A stretch of DNA of 64,000 nucleotides from assembly GCA_024236015.1 (NCBI GenBank), contig JACKLK010000006.1, positions 62,001-126,000 on the forward strand. The letters run 5' to 3'. The notes beneath the pieces are model-generated. The model was not told the origin of the DNA. It made no database searches and saw only the letters and a list, made by a program, of their open reading frames with translations. The stretch comes from Rhodoferax sp. Its GTDB lineage: Bacteria; Pseudomonadota; Gammaproteobacteria; Burkholderiales; Burkholderiaceae_C. The stretch's first letter is position 1. Each line of letters begins with the position of its first letter. Both the position numbers and the translations under genes were made by a program. This document shows, one piece after another, positions 25,321 to 32,644 of the stretch.

Positions 25321-25914
25321 TCAGCGTTTGGCTGGCGTCGCGGGCGGCGTGGTCGGTCCCGGAAACGGAGCCAGGCGATTCGCCGCAGGGTTGTTGATGA
25401 GCTGACGGATCAGGGCCAGCTTGGGTCCGACGGTGGTGTTGCCCGCGTCGAGCTGGATCGCCTGCCGATACGCTTCGCTGGCCAGCCGCGCATAGACGTC
25501 GCCCAGGTTCTCGTGTGCGATCGCATAGCTGCGGCTGTTGCGCGTGGCCATCTCCAGCGCTTCGCGCGCCTTCTCGAACCGGCCCTGGCTGGCGTAGAGC
25601 ACCGCGACGTTGTTGTACGGCTCCGGCAGCTCCGGGTAGTCCTGGATCAGCGATTCATAGGTGAGGATGGCGGCCTCGCGCTGGCCGCCATCCTGCTGGA
25701 TCAAGCCCTTGAGGAAGCGCATCTGCGGATCGCGCGGATTCGTGGCCAGGTATTGCTCTGCCTTGGCCATGGCTTCGGACAACTGGCCGTCACGCAACAA
25801 CTGGTTGACGGGCGCATAGTTGTCGGCGCGGGCCGGGCCGGTGGCAAAGGCGAACAGGGCGGCCAGGCAGAACAGGCGTATGCACTGACCGAAGCCGCTG
25901 CCGGGATGCATCAT
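25321..25914 (-). CDS. Exported TPR protein
   Basis: 197 residues. A signal peptide (about 1-30, ending GPARADNYAP) is followed by TPR-like helices: QLSEAMAKAEQYLATNP, REAAILTYESLIQDYPELPEPYNNVAVLY and RFEKAREALEMATRNSRSYAIAHENLGDVY. The C-terminus is a Pro/Thr tail. The first of two tandem ATG codons at 25914 has AGGAG 5 nt before it. Probably a periplasmic scaffold or envelope protein; the partner is unknown. First gene of the minus-strand run and divergent from cysS. A TACAAT box on the minus strand at 25981-25976 could be its -10. Confidence 0.82.
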   Translation of the reverse strand: MMHPGSGFGQCIRLFCLAALFAFATGPARADNYAPVNQLLRDGQLSEAMAKAEQYLATNPRDPQMRFLKGLIQQDGGQREAAILTYESLIQDYPELPEPYNNVAVLYASQGRFEKAREALEMATRNSRSYAIAHENLGDVYARLASEAYRQAIQLDAGNTTVGPKLALIRQLINNPAANRLAPFPGPTTPPATPAKR

Positions 25915-26006
25915 GGAATCTCCTGTAGCGGGCACAAGGCATGGCACGTATTTCGTGGGCCTTATACTGCCGGCGATTGTAGCCCAGGGGGCCCGATCGA
26001 TCGGCC

Positions 26007-26036
26007 TTGACAAGGTCTGTGCCGGGCCACGAAACT
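26007..26036 (+). promoter_or_regulatory. Possible cysS promoter
   Basis: TTGACA at 26007-26012 is a perfect -35; the best -10 with 18-nt spacing is the weak GAAACT at 26031-26036. It lies about 65 bp before the cysS start. Motif-only evidence. Confidence 0.3.
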
Positions 26037-26100
26037 CCCTTCTCCCTTGCGCGCACCGTCGCTAGTCCCTGCTTCCCGCATGGGGAAAACACCCGCAAAC

Positions 26101-27495
26101 ATGAGCCTTCGTATCCATAACACGCTGACGCGTGCCGTCGAACCTTTTTCTCCGATCGAACCGGGCCATGTGCGCATGTACGTCTGCGGCATGACGATCT
26201 ACGACCTGTGCCACATCGGGCATGCGCGCATGATGATGGCGTTCGACGTGGTGCAGCGCTGGCTCAAGGCCAGCGGCTTGCGCGTGACCTATGTGCGCAA
26301 CATCACCGACATCGACGACAAGATCATCCGGCGCGCGCTCGAGCGCGGCATCACGATTCGCGAACTCACCGACGAGATGATCGCCGCGATGAACCGCGAC
26401 ATCGGCGCCCTGGGCATCGAGGCACCGACGGTCGAGCCGCGTGCGACCGCATTCGTGCCGCAGATGCTGCGCCTGATCGGCCGCTTGCAGGACAAGGGCC
26501 TGGCCTACCAGGCCGAGGGCGGCGACGTCAATTTCTCGGTGCGCAAGTTTCCGGGTTACGGCAAGTTGTCCGGCAAGTCGCTCGACGAGTTGCGCGCCGG
26601 CGAACGCGTGGCCGTGCTCGAAGGCAAGCAGGATCCGCTCGACTTCGTGCTGTGGAAGTCGGCCAAGGCATCCGAGCCCGACGACGCCAAGTGGGCCAGC
26701 GACTACGGAGCGGGCCGGCCGGGCTGGCATATCGAGTGCTCGGCCATGTGCGGCGAGACGCTCGGCGAGACCATCGACATCCATGGCGGTGGCGCCGACC
26801 TGCAGTTTCCGCACCACGAGAACGAGATCGCGCAAAGCGAAGGCGCCAACGGCAAGCCGCTGGCACGGTTCTGGGTGCACAACGGATTCGTGCGTGTGGA
26901 CAACGAGAAGATGTCCAAGAGCCTGGGCAACTTCTTCACGATCCGCGACGTGCTCGAGCGTTACGACGCCGAGACGGTGCGTTTCTTCCTGGTGCGCACC
27001 CATTACCGCAGCGCGCTGAACTACAGCGACCAGCACCTGAACGACGCCGCCACCGCATTGCGGCGCCTGTACACCGCCTTGCAGTCCGTGCCGCCCGAGC
27101 CGATGGCTGCGCTGGACTGGAGCCAGCCGTTCGCCGCGCGATTCAAGGCGGCCATGGACGAGGACTTCGGCACGCCCGAGGCGGTGGCCGTGTTGTTCGA
27201 CCTGGCCAGCGAGGTCAATCGCAGCCGGTCCGCGGCCCTGTCGGGATTGTTGAAGATGCTGGGCGGCTGTCTCGGACTGCTGCAGCTGCCGCCCGAAGCC
27301 TACCTGCAACGTGCCGTGGGTTCGGCCAGTCCGGCGATCGACGACGCGGCGATCGAGCAGCTGATCGCCGAGCGTGCCCGAGCCAAGCAGGCGCGCGACT
27401 TTGCGCGGGCGGACGCGATCCGCCAGCAACTGTTGCAGATGGGCGTGGTGCTCAAGGACGGCGCCACCGGCACCCAGTGGGAGCGTGCACGATGA
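26101..27495 (+). CDS. cysS: Cysteinyl-tRNA synthetase
   Basis: 464 residues, normal length. Charges tRNA-Cys in the cytosol. Class I motifs are clear: the HIGH-type HIGH at about 40-43 (CHIGHARMMM) and KMSKS at about 269-273 (NEKMSKSLGNFF). The zinc site is built from VCGMTIYDLCHIGH, the ECSAMCGE block and HHENEIAQSE. ATG 26101 begins MSLRIHNTLTR, which aligns with the family start; an in-frame ATG further upstream gives an atypical leader. The glycosylase gene follows after 48 nt. Confidence 0.97.
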   Translation: MSLRIHNTLTRAVEPFSPIEPGHVRMYVCGMTIYDLCHIGHARMMMAFDVVQRWLKASGLRVTYVRNITDIDDKIIRRALERGITIRELTDEMIAAMNRDIGALGIEAPTVEPRATAFVPQMLRLIGRLQDKGLAYQAEGGDVNFSVRKFPGYGKLSGKSLDELRAGERVAVLEGKQDPLDFVLWKSAKASEPDDAKWASDYGAGRPGWHIECSAMCGETLGETIDIHGGGADLQFPHHENEIAQSEGANGKPLARFWVHNGFVRVDNEKMSKSLGNFFTIRDVLERYDAETVRFFLVRTHYRSALNYSDQHLNDAATALRRLYTALQSVPPEPMAALDWSQPFAARFKAAMDEDFGTPEAVAVLFDLASEVNRSRSAALSGLLKMLGGCLGLLQLPPEAYLQRAVGSASPAIDDAAIEQLIAERARAKQARDFARADAIRQQLLQMGVVLKDGATGTQWERAR

Positions 27496-27543
27496 CGGCC
27501 GGAACTGCGAATCGCCGCTGCGCGCGCCGGGAGGGCCGTTGAC

Positions 27544-28194
27544 ATGGCGCCCGCGAAGGACTCCGTTCCCTCACTGGCCCAGCCCGGGTACTGGGAAGAC
27601 GCCTGCAAGCACCTGTCGCGCAAGGACAGGGTCATGAAACGCCTGATTGCGCAGTCCGATGGCGCCTACCTGCAGACCCGCGGCGATGCGTTCATCACGC
27701 TGGCGCGCAGCATCGTCGGGCAGCAGATCTCGGTCAAGGCGGCGCAGAACGTCTGGGACCGGTTCGTGTTGCTGCCGCGCAAGATGACGGCGGCCAACGT
27801 GCTCAAGCTCAAGGTCGACGACATGCGTTCGGCCGGCTTGTCCGCACGCAAGATCGAATACCTCGTCGACCTGGCCTTGCACTTCGACAGCGGTGCGATC
27901 GACGTCGAGGCCTGGAAGGCCATGGACGATGAAACCATCATCGCCGAACTGGTCGGCATCCGCGGCATCGGACGCTGGACGGCCGAGATGTTCCTGATCT
28001 TCCACCTGATGCGGCCCAATGTGTTGCCGCTCGACGACGTGGGGCTGATCAACGGCATCAGCCAGAATTATTTCTCCGGCGACGCGGTCAGCCGCAGCGA
28101 TGCGCGCGATGTCGCCGTGGCCTGGACGCCGTATTGCAGCGTCGCGACTTGGTATATTTGGCGATCGCTCGACCCCTTGCCGGTGGCCTATTGA
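27544..28194 (+). CDS. DNA-3-methyladenine glycosylase II (AlkA-type)
   Basis: 216 residues, HhH-GPD superfamily. The helix-hairpin-helix and catalytic loop read VGIRGIGRWTAEMFLIF near 136-152 followed by LPLDDVGL, where the second Asp is the expected catalytic residue. SIVGQQIS near 57-64 is also typical. It removes alkylated bases to start base excision repair. It lacks the N-terminal domain of E. coli AlkA, as many short bacterial homologues do. ATG 27544 lies 48 nt after cysS; the order cysS-glycosylase-accA is common in Burkholderiales. Confidence 0.9.
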   Translation: MAPAKDSVPSLAQPGYWEDACKHLSRKDRVMKRLIAQSDGAYLQTRGDAFITLARSIVGQQISVKAAQNVWDRFVLLPRKMTAANVLKLKVDDMRSAGLSARKIEYLVDLALHFDSGAIDVEAWKAMDDETIIAELVGIRGIGRWTAEMFLIFHLMRPNVLPLDDVGLINGISQNYFSGDAVSRSDARDVAVAWTPYCSVATWYIWRSLDPLPVAY

Positions 28195-28272
28195 ACGGCC
28201 GGGCAATGGCATGCAGCCGGCCGCGATGGCCGGTTGCCGCAAGATGCGTTGATCAAGACATGGAGCCTGCAA

Positions 28273-29262
28273 GTGGCAAAAAAATCATTCCTCGACTTTG
28301 AACAACCGATCGCTGAGCTGGAATCCAAGATAGAAGAGCTGCGTTACGTGCAGACCGAATCGGCGGTCGACATCTCGGCCGAGATCTCCCAGCTGACCAA
28401 GAAGAGCCAGCAACTCACCAAGGACATCTACAGCGACCTCACGCCGTGGCAGATCACCAAGATCGCGCGCCACTCGGAGCGTCCGTACACGATGGACTAC
28501 GTGGGCGAGATCTTCACCCATTTCGTCGAGATGCACGGCGACCGGCATTTTGCCGACGACCAGAGCATCGTCGGCGGCCTGGCCCGCTTCAATGGCACCG
28601 CCTGCATGGTCATCGGCCAGCAGAAGGGCCGTGGCACCAAGGAGCGCGCGCAGCGCAACTTCGGCATGTGCAAGCCCGAGGGTTACCGCAAGGCCCTGCG
28701 GCTGATGAAGACGGCCGAGAAGTTCAAGCTGCCGGTGTTCACCTTCGTCGACACGCCCGGTGCCTACCCGGGCATCGATGCCGAGGAGCGCGGCCAGTCG
28801 GAGGCCATCGGCCGCAACATCTTCGAGATGGCGCAGCTCGAGGTGCCCATCATCACCACGATCATCGGCGAGGGCGGCTCGGGTGGCGCACTGGCGATCT
28901 CGGTGGCTGACCAGGTGCTGATGCTGCAGTATTCGGTGTATTCGGTGATCAGCCCGGAGGGTTGTGCATCCATCCTGTGGAAGACCTCGGACAAGGCCCT
29001 CGACGCGGCCGATGCGATGGGCATCACGGCGCACCGGCTCAAGGCGCTGGGCCTGGTCGACAAGATCGTCAGCGAACCGGTCGGCGGCGCCCACCGCGAC
29101 CACAAGCAGATGGCGGCCTTCCTGCGCCGCGCGCTGGGCGATGCCTACCGCCAGGTCAGTGACCTCAAGGTCAAGGAACTGCTCGATCGCCGCTACGACC
29201 GGCTGCAGGCGTATGGTCGCTACACCGACACCAAAGCCGACGCCAAGGTCGGCGGCAAGTAG
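28273..29262 (+). CDS. accA: Acetyl-CoA carboxylase carboxyltransferase subunit alpha
   Basis: 329 residues. With AccD it transfers the carboxyl group from biotin to acetyl-CoA, the first step of fatty acid synthesis. The N-terminus KKSFLDFEQPIAELESKI and the core VDTPGAYPGIDAEERGQSEAI and IIGEGGSGGALAI are characteristic. The start is the GTG at 28273, with GGAG at 28262-28265; it aligns with the usual family start, and the upstream frame has no site. The stop is close to or overlaps the start region of tilS. Confidence 0.97.
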   Translation: MAKKSFLDFEQPIAELESKIEELRYVQTESAVDISAEISQLTKKSQQLTKDIYSDLTPWQITKIARHSERPYTMDYVGEIFTHFVEMHGDRHFADDQSIVGGLARFNGTACMVIGQQKGRGTKERAQRNFGMCKPEGYRKALRLMKTAEKFKLPVFTFVDTPGAYPGIDAEERGQSEAIGRNIFEMAQLEVPIITTIIGEGGSGGALAISVADQVLMLQYSVYSVISPEGCASILWKTSDKALDAADAMGITAHRLKALGLVDKIVSEPVGGAHRDHKQMAAFLRRALGDAYRQVSDLKVKELLDRRYDRLQAYGRYTDTKADAKVGGK

Positions 29263-29284
29263 TCCCGCGGCGCCGGCCGGGCCT

Positions 29285-30247
29285 GTGTTGTCGCAGGCAC
29301 TGGCGCAATTCGATCCCCGTCTGCCACTGGCCGTGGCGCTCAGTGGCGGTGCCGATTCCACGGCCTTGCTGCTGGCCTGCGCGCGTCGCTGGCCAGGGCA
29401 GGTGGTGGCGGTCCACGTGCACCATGGCCTGCAGGCCGCCGCGGATCTGTTCGAGCGCCATTGCGTCGCCCTGTGCGCCGAACTGGACGTGCCGCTGATC
29501 GTGCGCCGCATCGATGCGCGCCATGGCCCCGGCGAGAGTCCGGAAGAGGTGGCGCGCACGCTGCGTTACCGGGAACTCGACGCCGCGGTGCGCGCCGACG
29601 ATGGCACGGTCGCCTACCCCAGCGTGGCATTGGCCCAGCACGCCGACGACCAGGTCGAGACCATGTTGCTGGCCTTGAGCCGCGGCGCCGGCCTGCCGGG
29701 CCTGGCGGCCATGCCGCCCGAGCGCGAGCGCGACGGCGTCACCTACCACCGGCCGCTGCTGGCGGTTCCGGGCGGGGAGTTGCGGGACTGGCTGGCCAGC
29801 CAGGGCGTGGCCCATGTCGAGGATCCCAGCAACCGGGACGAAATCCTGACCCGCAACCGTATCCGTGCACGCCTGTTGCCGGCGCTCGAGGCGGCCTTTC
29901 CCCAGTTTCGCCAGACCTTCGCGCGCAGCGCGCGCCACGCGGCGCGGGCACAGCAACTGCTCGAGGCGATGGCGCAGCAGGACATGGACCTTGTCGCCGA
30001 GCCTGGCGGCTTGTCCATCGCCGGCTTGCGGGCGATGCCGGGAGAGCGCCAGGCCAACGTGCTGCGCCACTGGTTGCGCAGCCGCCATGGGGTTGCGGCC
30101 AGCGAGGTCCAGCTGCGCGAACTGCAGCGCCAGATCGCCGCCTGCAGCACGCGTGGCCACCGGATCGACATCCGGGTGTCGGCCGGCTTCATGCGGCGCA
30201 GGGGCGGCCTGCTGTGTTGGTACAATGATCGGCCCGATCCGACCTAG
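29285..30247 (+). CDS. tilS: tRNA(Ile)-lysidine synthase, short form
   Basis: About 320 residues. It modifies C34 of tRNA-Ile(CAU) to lysidine using ATP and lysine. The PP-loop SGGADS is at residues 20-25; HHGLQ, QHADDQVETMLL and the RNRIRARLLPAL block follow. The C-terminal TilS domains of the E. coli enzyme (432 residues) are reduced. The start is uncertain: GTG 29285 is chosen because it leaves the usual distance to the PP-loop, while an ATG at 29213 in the same frame would overlap accA by 50 nt. The final codons carry the extended -10 box of lysC. Confidence 0.92.
   Translation: MLSQALAQFDPRLPLAVALSGGADSTALLLACARRWPGQVVAVHVHHGLQAAADLFERHCVALCAELDVPLIVRRIDARHGPGESPEEVARTLRYRELDAAVRADDGTVAYPSVALAQHADDQVETMLLALSRGAGLPGLAAMPPERERDGVTYHRPLLAVPGGELRDWLASQGVAHVEDPSNRDEILTRNRIRARLLPALEAAFPQFRQTFARSARHAARAQQLLEAMAQQDMDLVAEPGGLSIAGLRAMPGERQANVLRHWLRSRHGVAASEVQLRELQRQIAACSTRGHRIDIRVSAGFMRRRGGLLCWYNDRPDPT
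30218..30226 (+). promoter_or_regulatory. Extended -10 promoter for lysC inside tilS
   Basis: TGGTACAAT is an extended -10 element (TG, one base, TACAAT) located 113 bp before the lysC ATG, within the last codons of tilS. The -35 region is weak. The leader would be about 105 nt and holds the hairpin CGCCAC-GACA-GTGGCG at 30289-30304 and a T6 run just before the start. Confidence 0.5.
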
Positions 30248-30338
30248 CCGAGCACGGTCTTCAGGTCCTTGGCCGCAGCGAAGGCAGTCGCCACGACAGT
30301 GGCGCGGGCGTATCCGAATCCGACTTTTTTCTCATCCA

Positions 30339-31625
30339 ATGGCATTGATCGTTCACAAATACGGCGGCACGTCCATGGGCTCGACCGAGCGCATCGGCAA
30401 TGTCGCCAAACGCGTCGCCAAGTGGGCCCGAGCCGGGCACCAGATGGTCGTCGTGCCCAGCGCCATGAGTGGCGAGACCAATCGCCTGCTGGCACTGGCC
30501 AAGGAACTGGCCCCGGCCAAGCCGACGGCCGACTACAGCCGCGAACTCGACATGCTCGCCGCCACCGGCGAACAGGCATCGTCGGCGCTGCTGGCGATCG
30601 CGTTGCAGGCCGAGGGCCTGGAGTCGGTCAGTTACGCCGGCTGGCAGGTGCCGATCCGCACCAACAGCGCCTACACCAAGGCCCGCATCGAGTCGATCGA
30701 TGACAAGCGGGTGCGCGCAGACCTGGCCAACGGCAAGGTCGTGATCGTCACCGGCTTCCAGGGCATGGACGAACAAGGCAACATCACGACCCTGGGCCGC
30801 GGCGGCAGCGATACGTCCGCGGTGGCGGTGGCTGCGGCGATGAAGGCGCAGGAGTGCCTGATCTACACCGACGTCGACGGCGTCTACACCACCGACCCGC
30901 GCGTGGTGCCCGAGGCGCGGCGCATGACCAACATCAGCTTCGAGGAAATGCTGGAGATGGCCTCGCTGGGTTCCAAGGTGCTGCAGATTCGCTCGGTCGA
31001 GTTTGCCGGCAAGTACCGGGTGCCGCTGCGGGTGCTGTCGAGTTTCACACCCTGGGACATCCCGCTGGAGGAAGAAGCCAACTCCGGCACCCTGATCACT
31101 TTCGAGGAAGACGAAAACATGGAACAAGCCATTGTTTCGGGCATCGCGTTCAACCGCGACGAGGCAAAGATTTCGGTGCTGGGTGTGCCCGACACCCCCG
31201 GCATCGCGTACCAGATCCTGGGCCCGATCGCCGAGGCCAACATCGACGTGGACGTGATCATCCAGAACCTGAGCAAGGACGGCAAGACCGACTTCAGCTT
31301 CACGGTGCACCGCAACGACTACGCCAAGGCGATCGACCTGCTCAAGGATCAGGTGATGGACAACCTGGGCTCCAAGGAGATCGTCGGCGACGCCAAGATC
31401 TGCAAGGTCTCCATCGTCGGCATCGGCATGCGCAGCCACGTCGGCGTGGCCAGCCGCATGTTCCGCGTGCTCAGCGAAGAGGGCATCAACATCCAGATGA
31501 TCTCGACCAGCGAGATCAAGACCTCGGTCGTCATCGACGAGAAATACATGGAACTGGCCGTGCGCGCACTGCACAAAGCCTTCGATCTGGACCAGGTTCC
31601 GGCTGACACCATCGCCCAGTCGTGA
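30339..31625 (+). CDS. lysC: Aspartate kinase
   Basis: 428 residues. Phosphorylates aspartate at the head of the lysine, threonine and methionine pathways. The kinase domain shows KYGGTSM at 7-13, GRGGSDTSA and YTDVDGVYTTDPR; two ACT domains occupy the C-terminal 160 residues (VLGVPDTPGIAYQI and VSIVGIGMRSHVGVASRMF), the feedback-regulatory part. No Shine-Dalgarno sequence is visible before the ATG; the leader there is U-rich (GACTTTTTTCTCATCCA). The tRNA-Ser gene follows, with its promoter in the last lysC codons. Confidence 0.97.
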   Translation: MALIVHKYGGTSMGSTERIGNVAKRVAKWARAGHQMVVVPSAMSGETNRLLALAKELAPAKPTADYSRELDMLAATGEQASSALLAIALQAEGLESVSYAGWQVPIRTNSAYTKARIESIDDKRVRADLANGKVVIVTGFQGMDEQGNITTLGRGGSDTSAVAVAAAMKAQECLIYTDVDGVYTTDPRVVPEARRMTNISFEEMLEMASLGSKVLQIRSVEFAGKYRVPLRVLSSFTPWDIPLEEEANSGTLITFEEDENMEQAIVSGIAFNRDEAKISVLGVPDTPGIAYQILGPIAEANIDVDVIIQNLSKDGKTDFSFTVHRNDYAKAIDLLKDQVMDNLGSKEIVGDAKICKVSIVGIGMRSHVGVASRMFRVLSEEGINIQMISTSEIKTSVVIDEKYMELAVRALHKAFDLDQVPADTIAQS

Positions 31626-31631
31626 CATAAT
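31603..31631 (+). promoter_or_regulatory. Sigma-70 promoter for tRNA-Ser
   Basis: CTGACA (31603-31608), a 17-nt spacer and CATAAT (31626-31631); start near 31638, 19 nt before the mature tRNA. The -35 box and spacer lie inside the end of lysC. Confidence 0.6.
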
Positions 31632-31656
31632 GCCCCAGCGTTCGAATTGACGAACA

Positions 31657-31749
31657 GGAAACGTGACCGAGTGGCCGAAGGTGCTCCCCTGCTAAGGGAG
31701 TATGGGGTGTAGAGCCTCATCGAGGGTTCGAATCCCTCCGTTTCCGCCA
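31657..31749 (+). tRNA. serX: tRNA-Ser (anticodon GCU)
   Basis: 93 nt including encoded CCA. The acceptor stem GGAAACG pairs with CGTTTCC; the discriminator is G. The anticodon stem CTCCC/GGGAG encloses CTGCTAA with anticodon GCT at 31691-31693, reading AGC/AGU. The long variable arm of class II tRNAs and the T-loop GTTCGAATC are present. The lysC-tRNA-Ser order is common in Burkholderiales. Confidence 0.97.
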
Positions 31750-31794
31750 GTGATGTGTTTGATGTAGTCCGACACAGACCCCTAGAAGCCCCGT

Positions 31795-31822
31795 AAGCCC
31801 CGTGTTTGCGGGGTTTTCTTGT
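31795..31822 (+). terminator. Terminator of tRNA-Ser
   Basis: CCCCG, loop TGTTTG, CGGGG, then TTTTCTTGTT, preceded by AAG that can pair with the first T residues. It lies 46 nt after the CCA end. Confidence 0.75.
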
Positions 31823-32294
31823 TACTGATGGCCGAATACGGGGACGACTTGACGGCGACGGTTGTTGGCACGCTTGAGGTCCTGGGCTTATTCCGGGACA
31901 CGCATCGGCTGACGACACGCATGGCAAACCAGTCACCTCGCGGCCTGACTCCGCGACCAACATGCTTTGCACCGACCGACACCACGATTGACCCTTTGCG
32001 CGCCCGTGGCCGCGTGATGCGGCGCGACAAACCGAAGCTGGCCCGGGCGATGCTGAACAGGGCCCGTGTGCCGGGTTCGGGAACGGTGGCGGCCCAGGTC
32101 CCGTTGATGCCGCTGTTGTCATTGGCCACCGAGGCGAAGGACGCCAGGACACAGGCGCCACGGGCCTCGCAAGAGAACGGCCAACGGGATTGGCCATGCG
32201 TGCATAATCCAGGTGTCGGCCGCAATGCCGGCCCCGGCCTTTATGACTATTGGCACCGGGTTACCAACGCCTAAAACGTCAGGCCCGCACCCCA
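31823..32294. other. Gene-poor stretch after tRNA-Ser
   Basis: No intact gene is convincing here. The plus strand has an open frame of about 150 codons with no family resemblance. The minus strand carries the remnant of a PEP-CTERM tail (listed separately). No integrase, phage or direct repeat of the tRNA end was found, so there is no sign of an integrated island in this window. Confidence 0.5.
31983..32123 (-). pseudogene. Remnant of a PEP-CTERM protein gene
   Basis: Read on the minus strand, codons at 32084-32067 spell VPEPGT, followed by RALFSIARASFGLSRR and a basic stretch. Many intact proteins of this class end VPEPGT-LALFGIALAGFGLSRRR, so the motif, the semi-hydrophobic helix and the Arg cluster are all recognisable. 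The hydrophobic helix is damaged by Arg and Ser, no signal peptide lies upstream in frame, and the frame runs on about 70 codons past the point where such proteins stop. I interpret it as a decayed C-terminus. A chance match cannot be excluded. Confidence 0.5.
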
Positions 32295-32336
32295 CCCGCA
32301 TGCAGCCGACGTTCACACCGTCTGCGGGATCAGGAG
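32295..32336 (+). promoter_or_regulatory. Leader hairpin next to the ribosome site of a small gene
   Basis: CCCGCA (32295-32300) pairs with TGCGGG (32323-32328); a smaller GACG/CGTC pair sits inside. The AGGAG ribosome site follows at 32332-32336, only 3 nt after the stem, and the ATG is at 32345. The layout would allow structure-dependent control of translation; no data support a specific ligand. Confidence 0.4.
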
Positions 32337-32344
32337 TTCAAGCC

Positions 32345-32560
32345 ATGCACGCCATCATCCAATCGACACCGGCCTGGCATCTGCGCGCCAGCATCACGCC
32401 GATCTGCGGCGATCAGCACCATCTGATGGTCACCAGTTTCGTGCCCACGGCCCGCCGGCCGCAGGAGCACGTGCGCTGGCAGGCGCAGCTGAGCGTCGAC
32501 GAACTGCGCTGCCTGCGCGACGTGATCGACCAGGCCTTGTCGCAGAAGGAAAGCGCCTGA
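32345..32560 (+). CDS. Small hypothetical protein
   Basis: 71 residues. No family recognised. It is supported as a gene by the AGGAG site 8 nt before ATG 32345 and by codon use similar to neighbours. The sequence is soluble with no signal peptide or membrane helix; the second half (VRWQAQLSVDELRCLRDVIDQALSQ) is predicted helical and amphipathic. It stands alone between the tRNA-Ser region and the sulfatase gene, both on the plus strand. Confidence 0.6.
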   Translation: MHAIIQSTPAWHLRASITPICGDQHHLMVTSFVPTARRPQEHVRWQAQLSVDELRCLRDVIDQALSQKESA

Positions 32561-32644
32561 GCGTCGGTGCGCGGCGGCGCATCGCCGCCGTTGTGTTCCC
32601 GCAGTGACTGATGCATGCGGCGGCGGTTCGCACAATCGCGTGCC

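Noticed and set aside
30244..30579. Minus-strand frame ending FAAAKDLKTVLG opposite the lysC leader
   Set aside because: It mostly overlaps lysC in antisense, has no ribosome site and no family; treated as a shadow.
32168..32183. Sigma-54-like motif on the minus strand near the PEP-CTERM remnant
   Set aside because: TGGCCG-N5-TTGCG has the right spacing but misses key bases, and it lies only about 85 nt from the VPEPGT codons, too close for a full gene. Probably chance.
31819..32274. Plus-strand frame of about 150 codons after the tRNA terminator
   Set aside because: No ribosome site, no recognisable family and atypical composition; opposite the more meaningful PEP-CTERM remnant.
31657..32344. 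Integrated island at tRNA-Ser
   Set aside because: No integrase gene, no repeat of the tRNA 3' end and no foreign-looking gene set follow; the next genes are ordinary.
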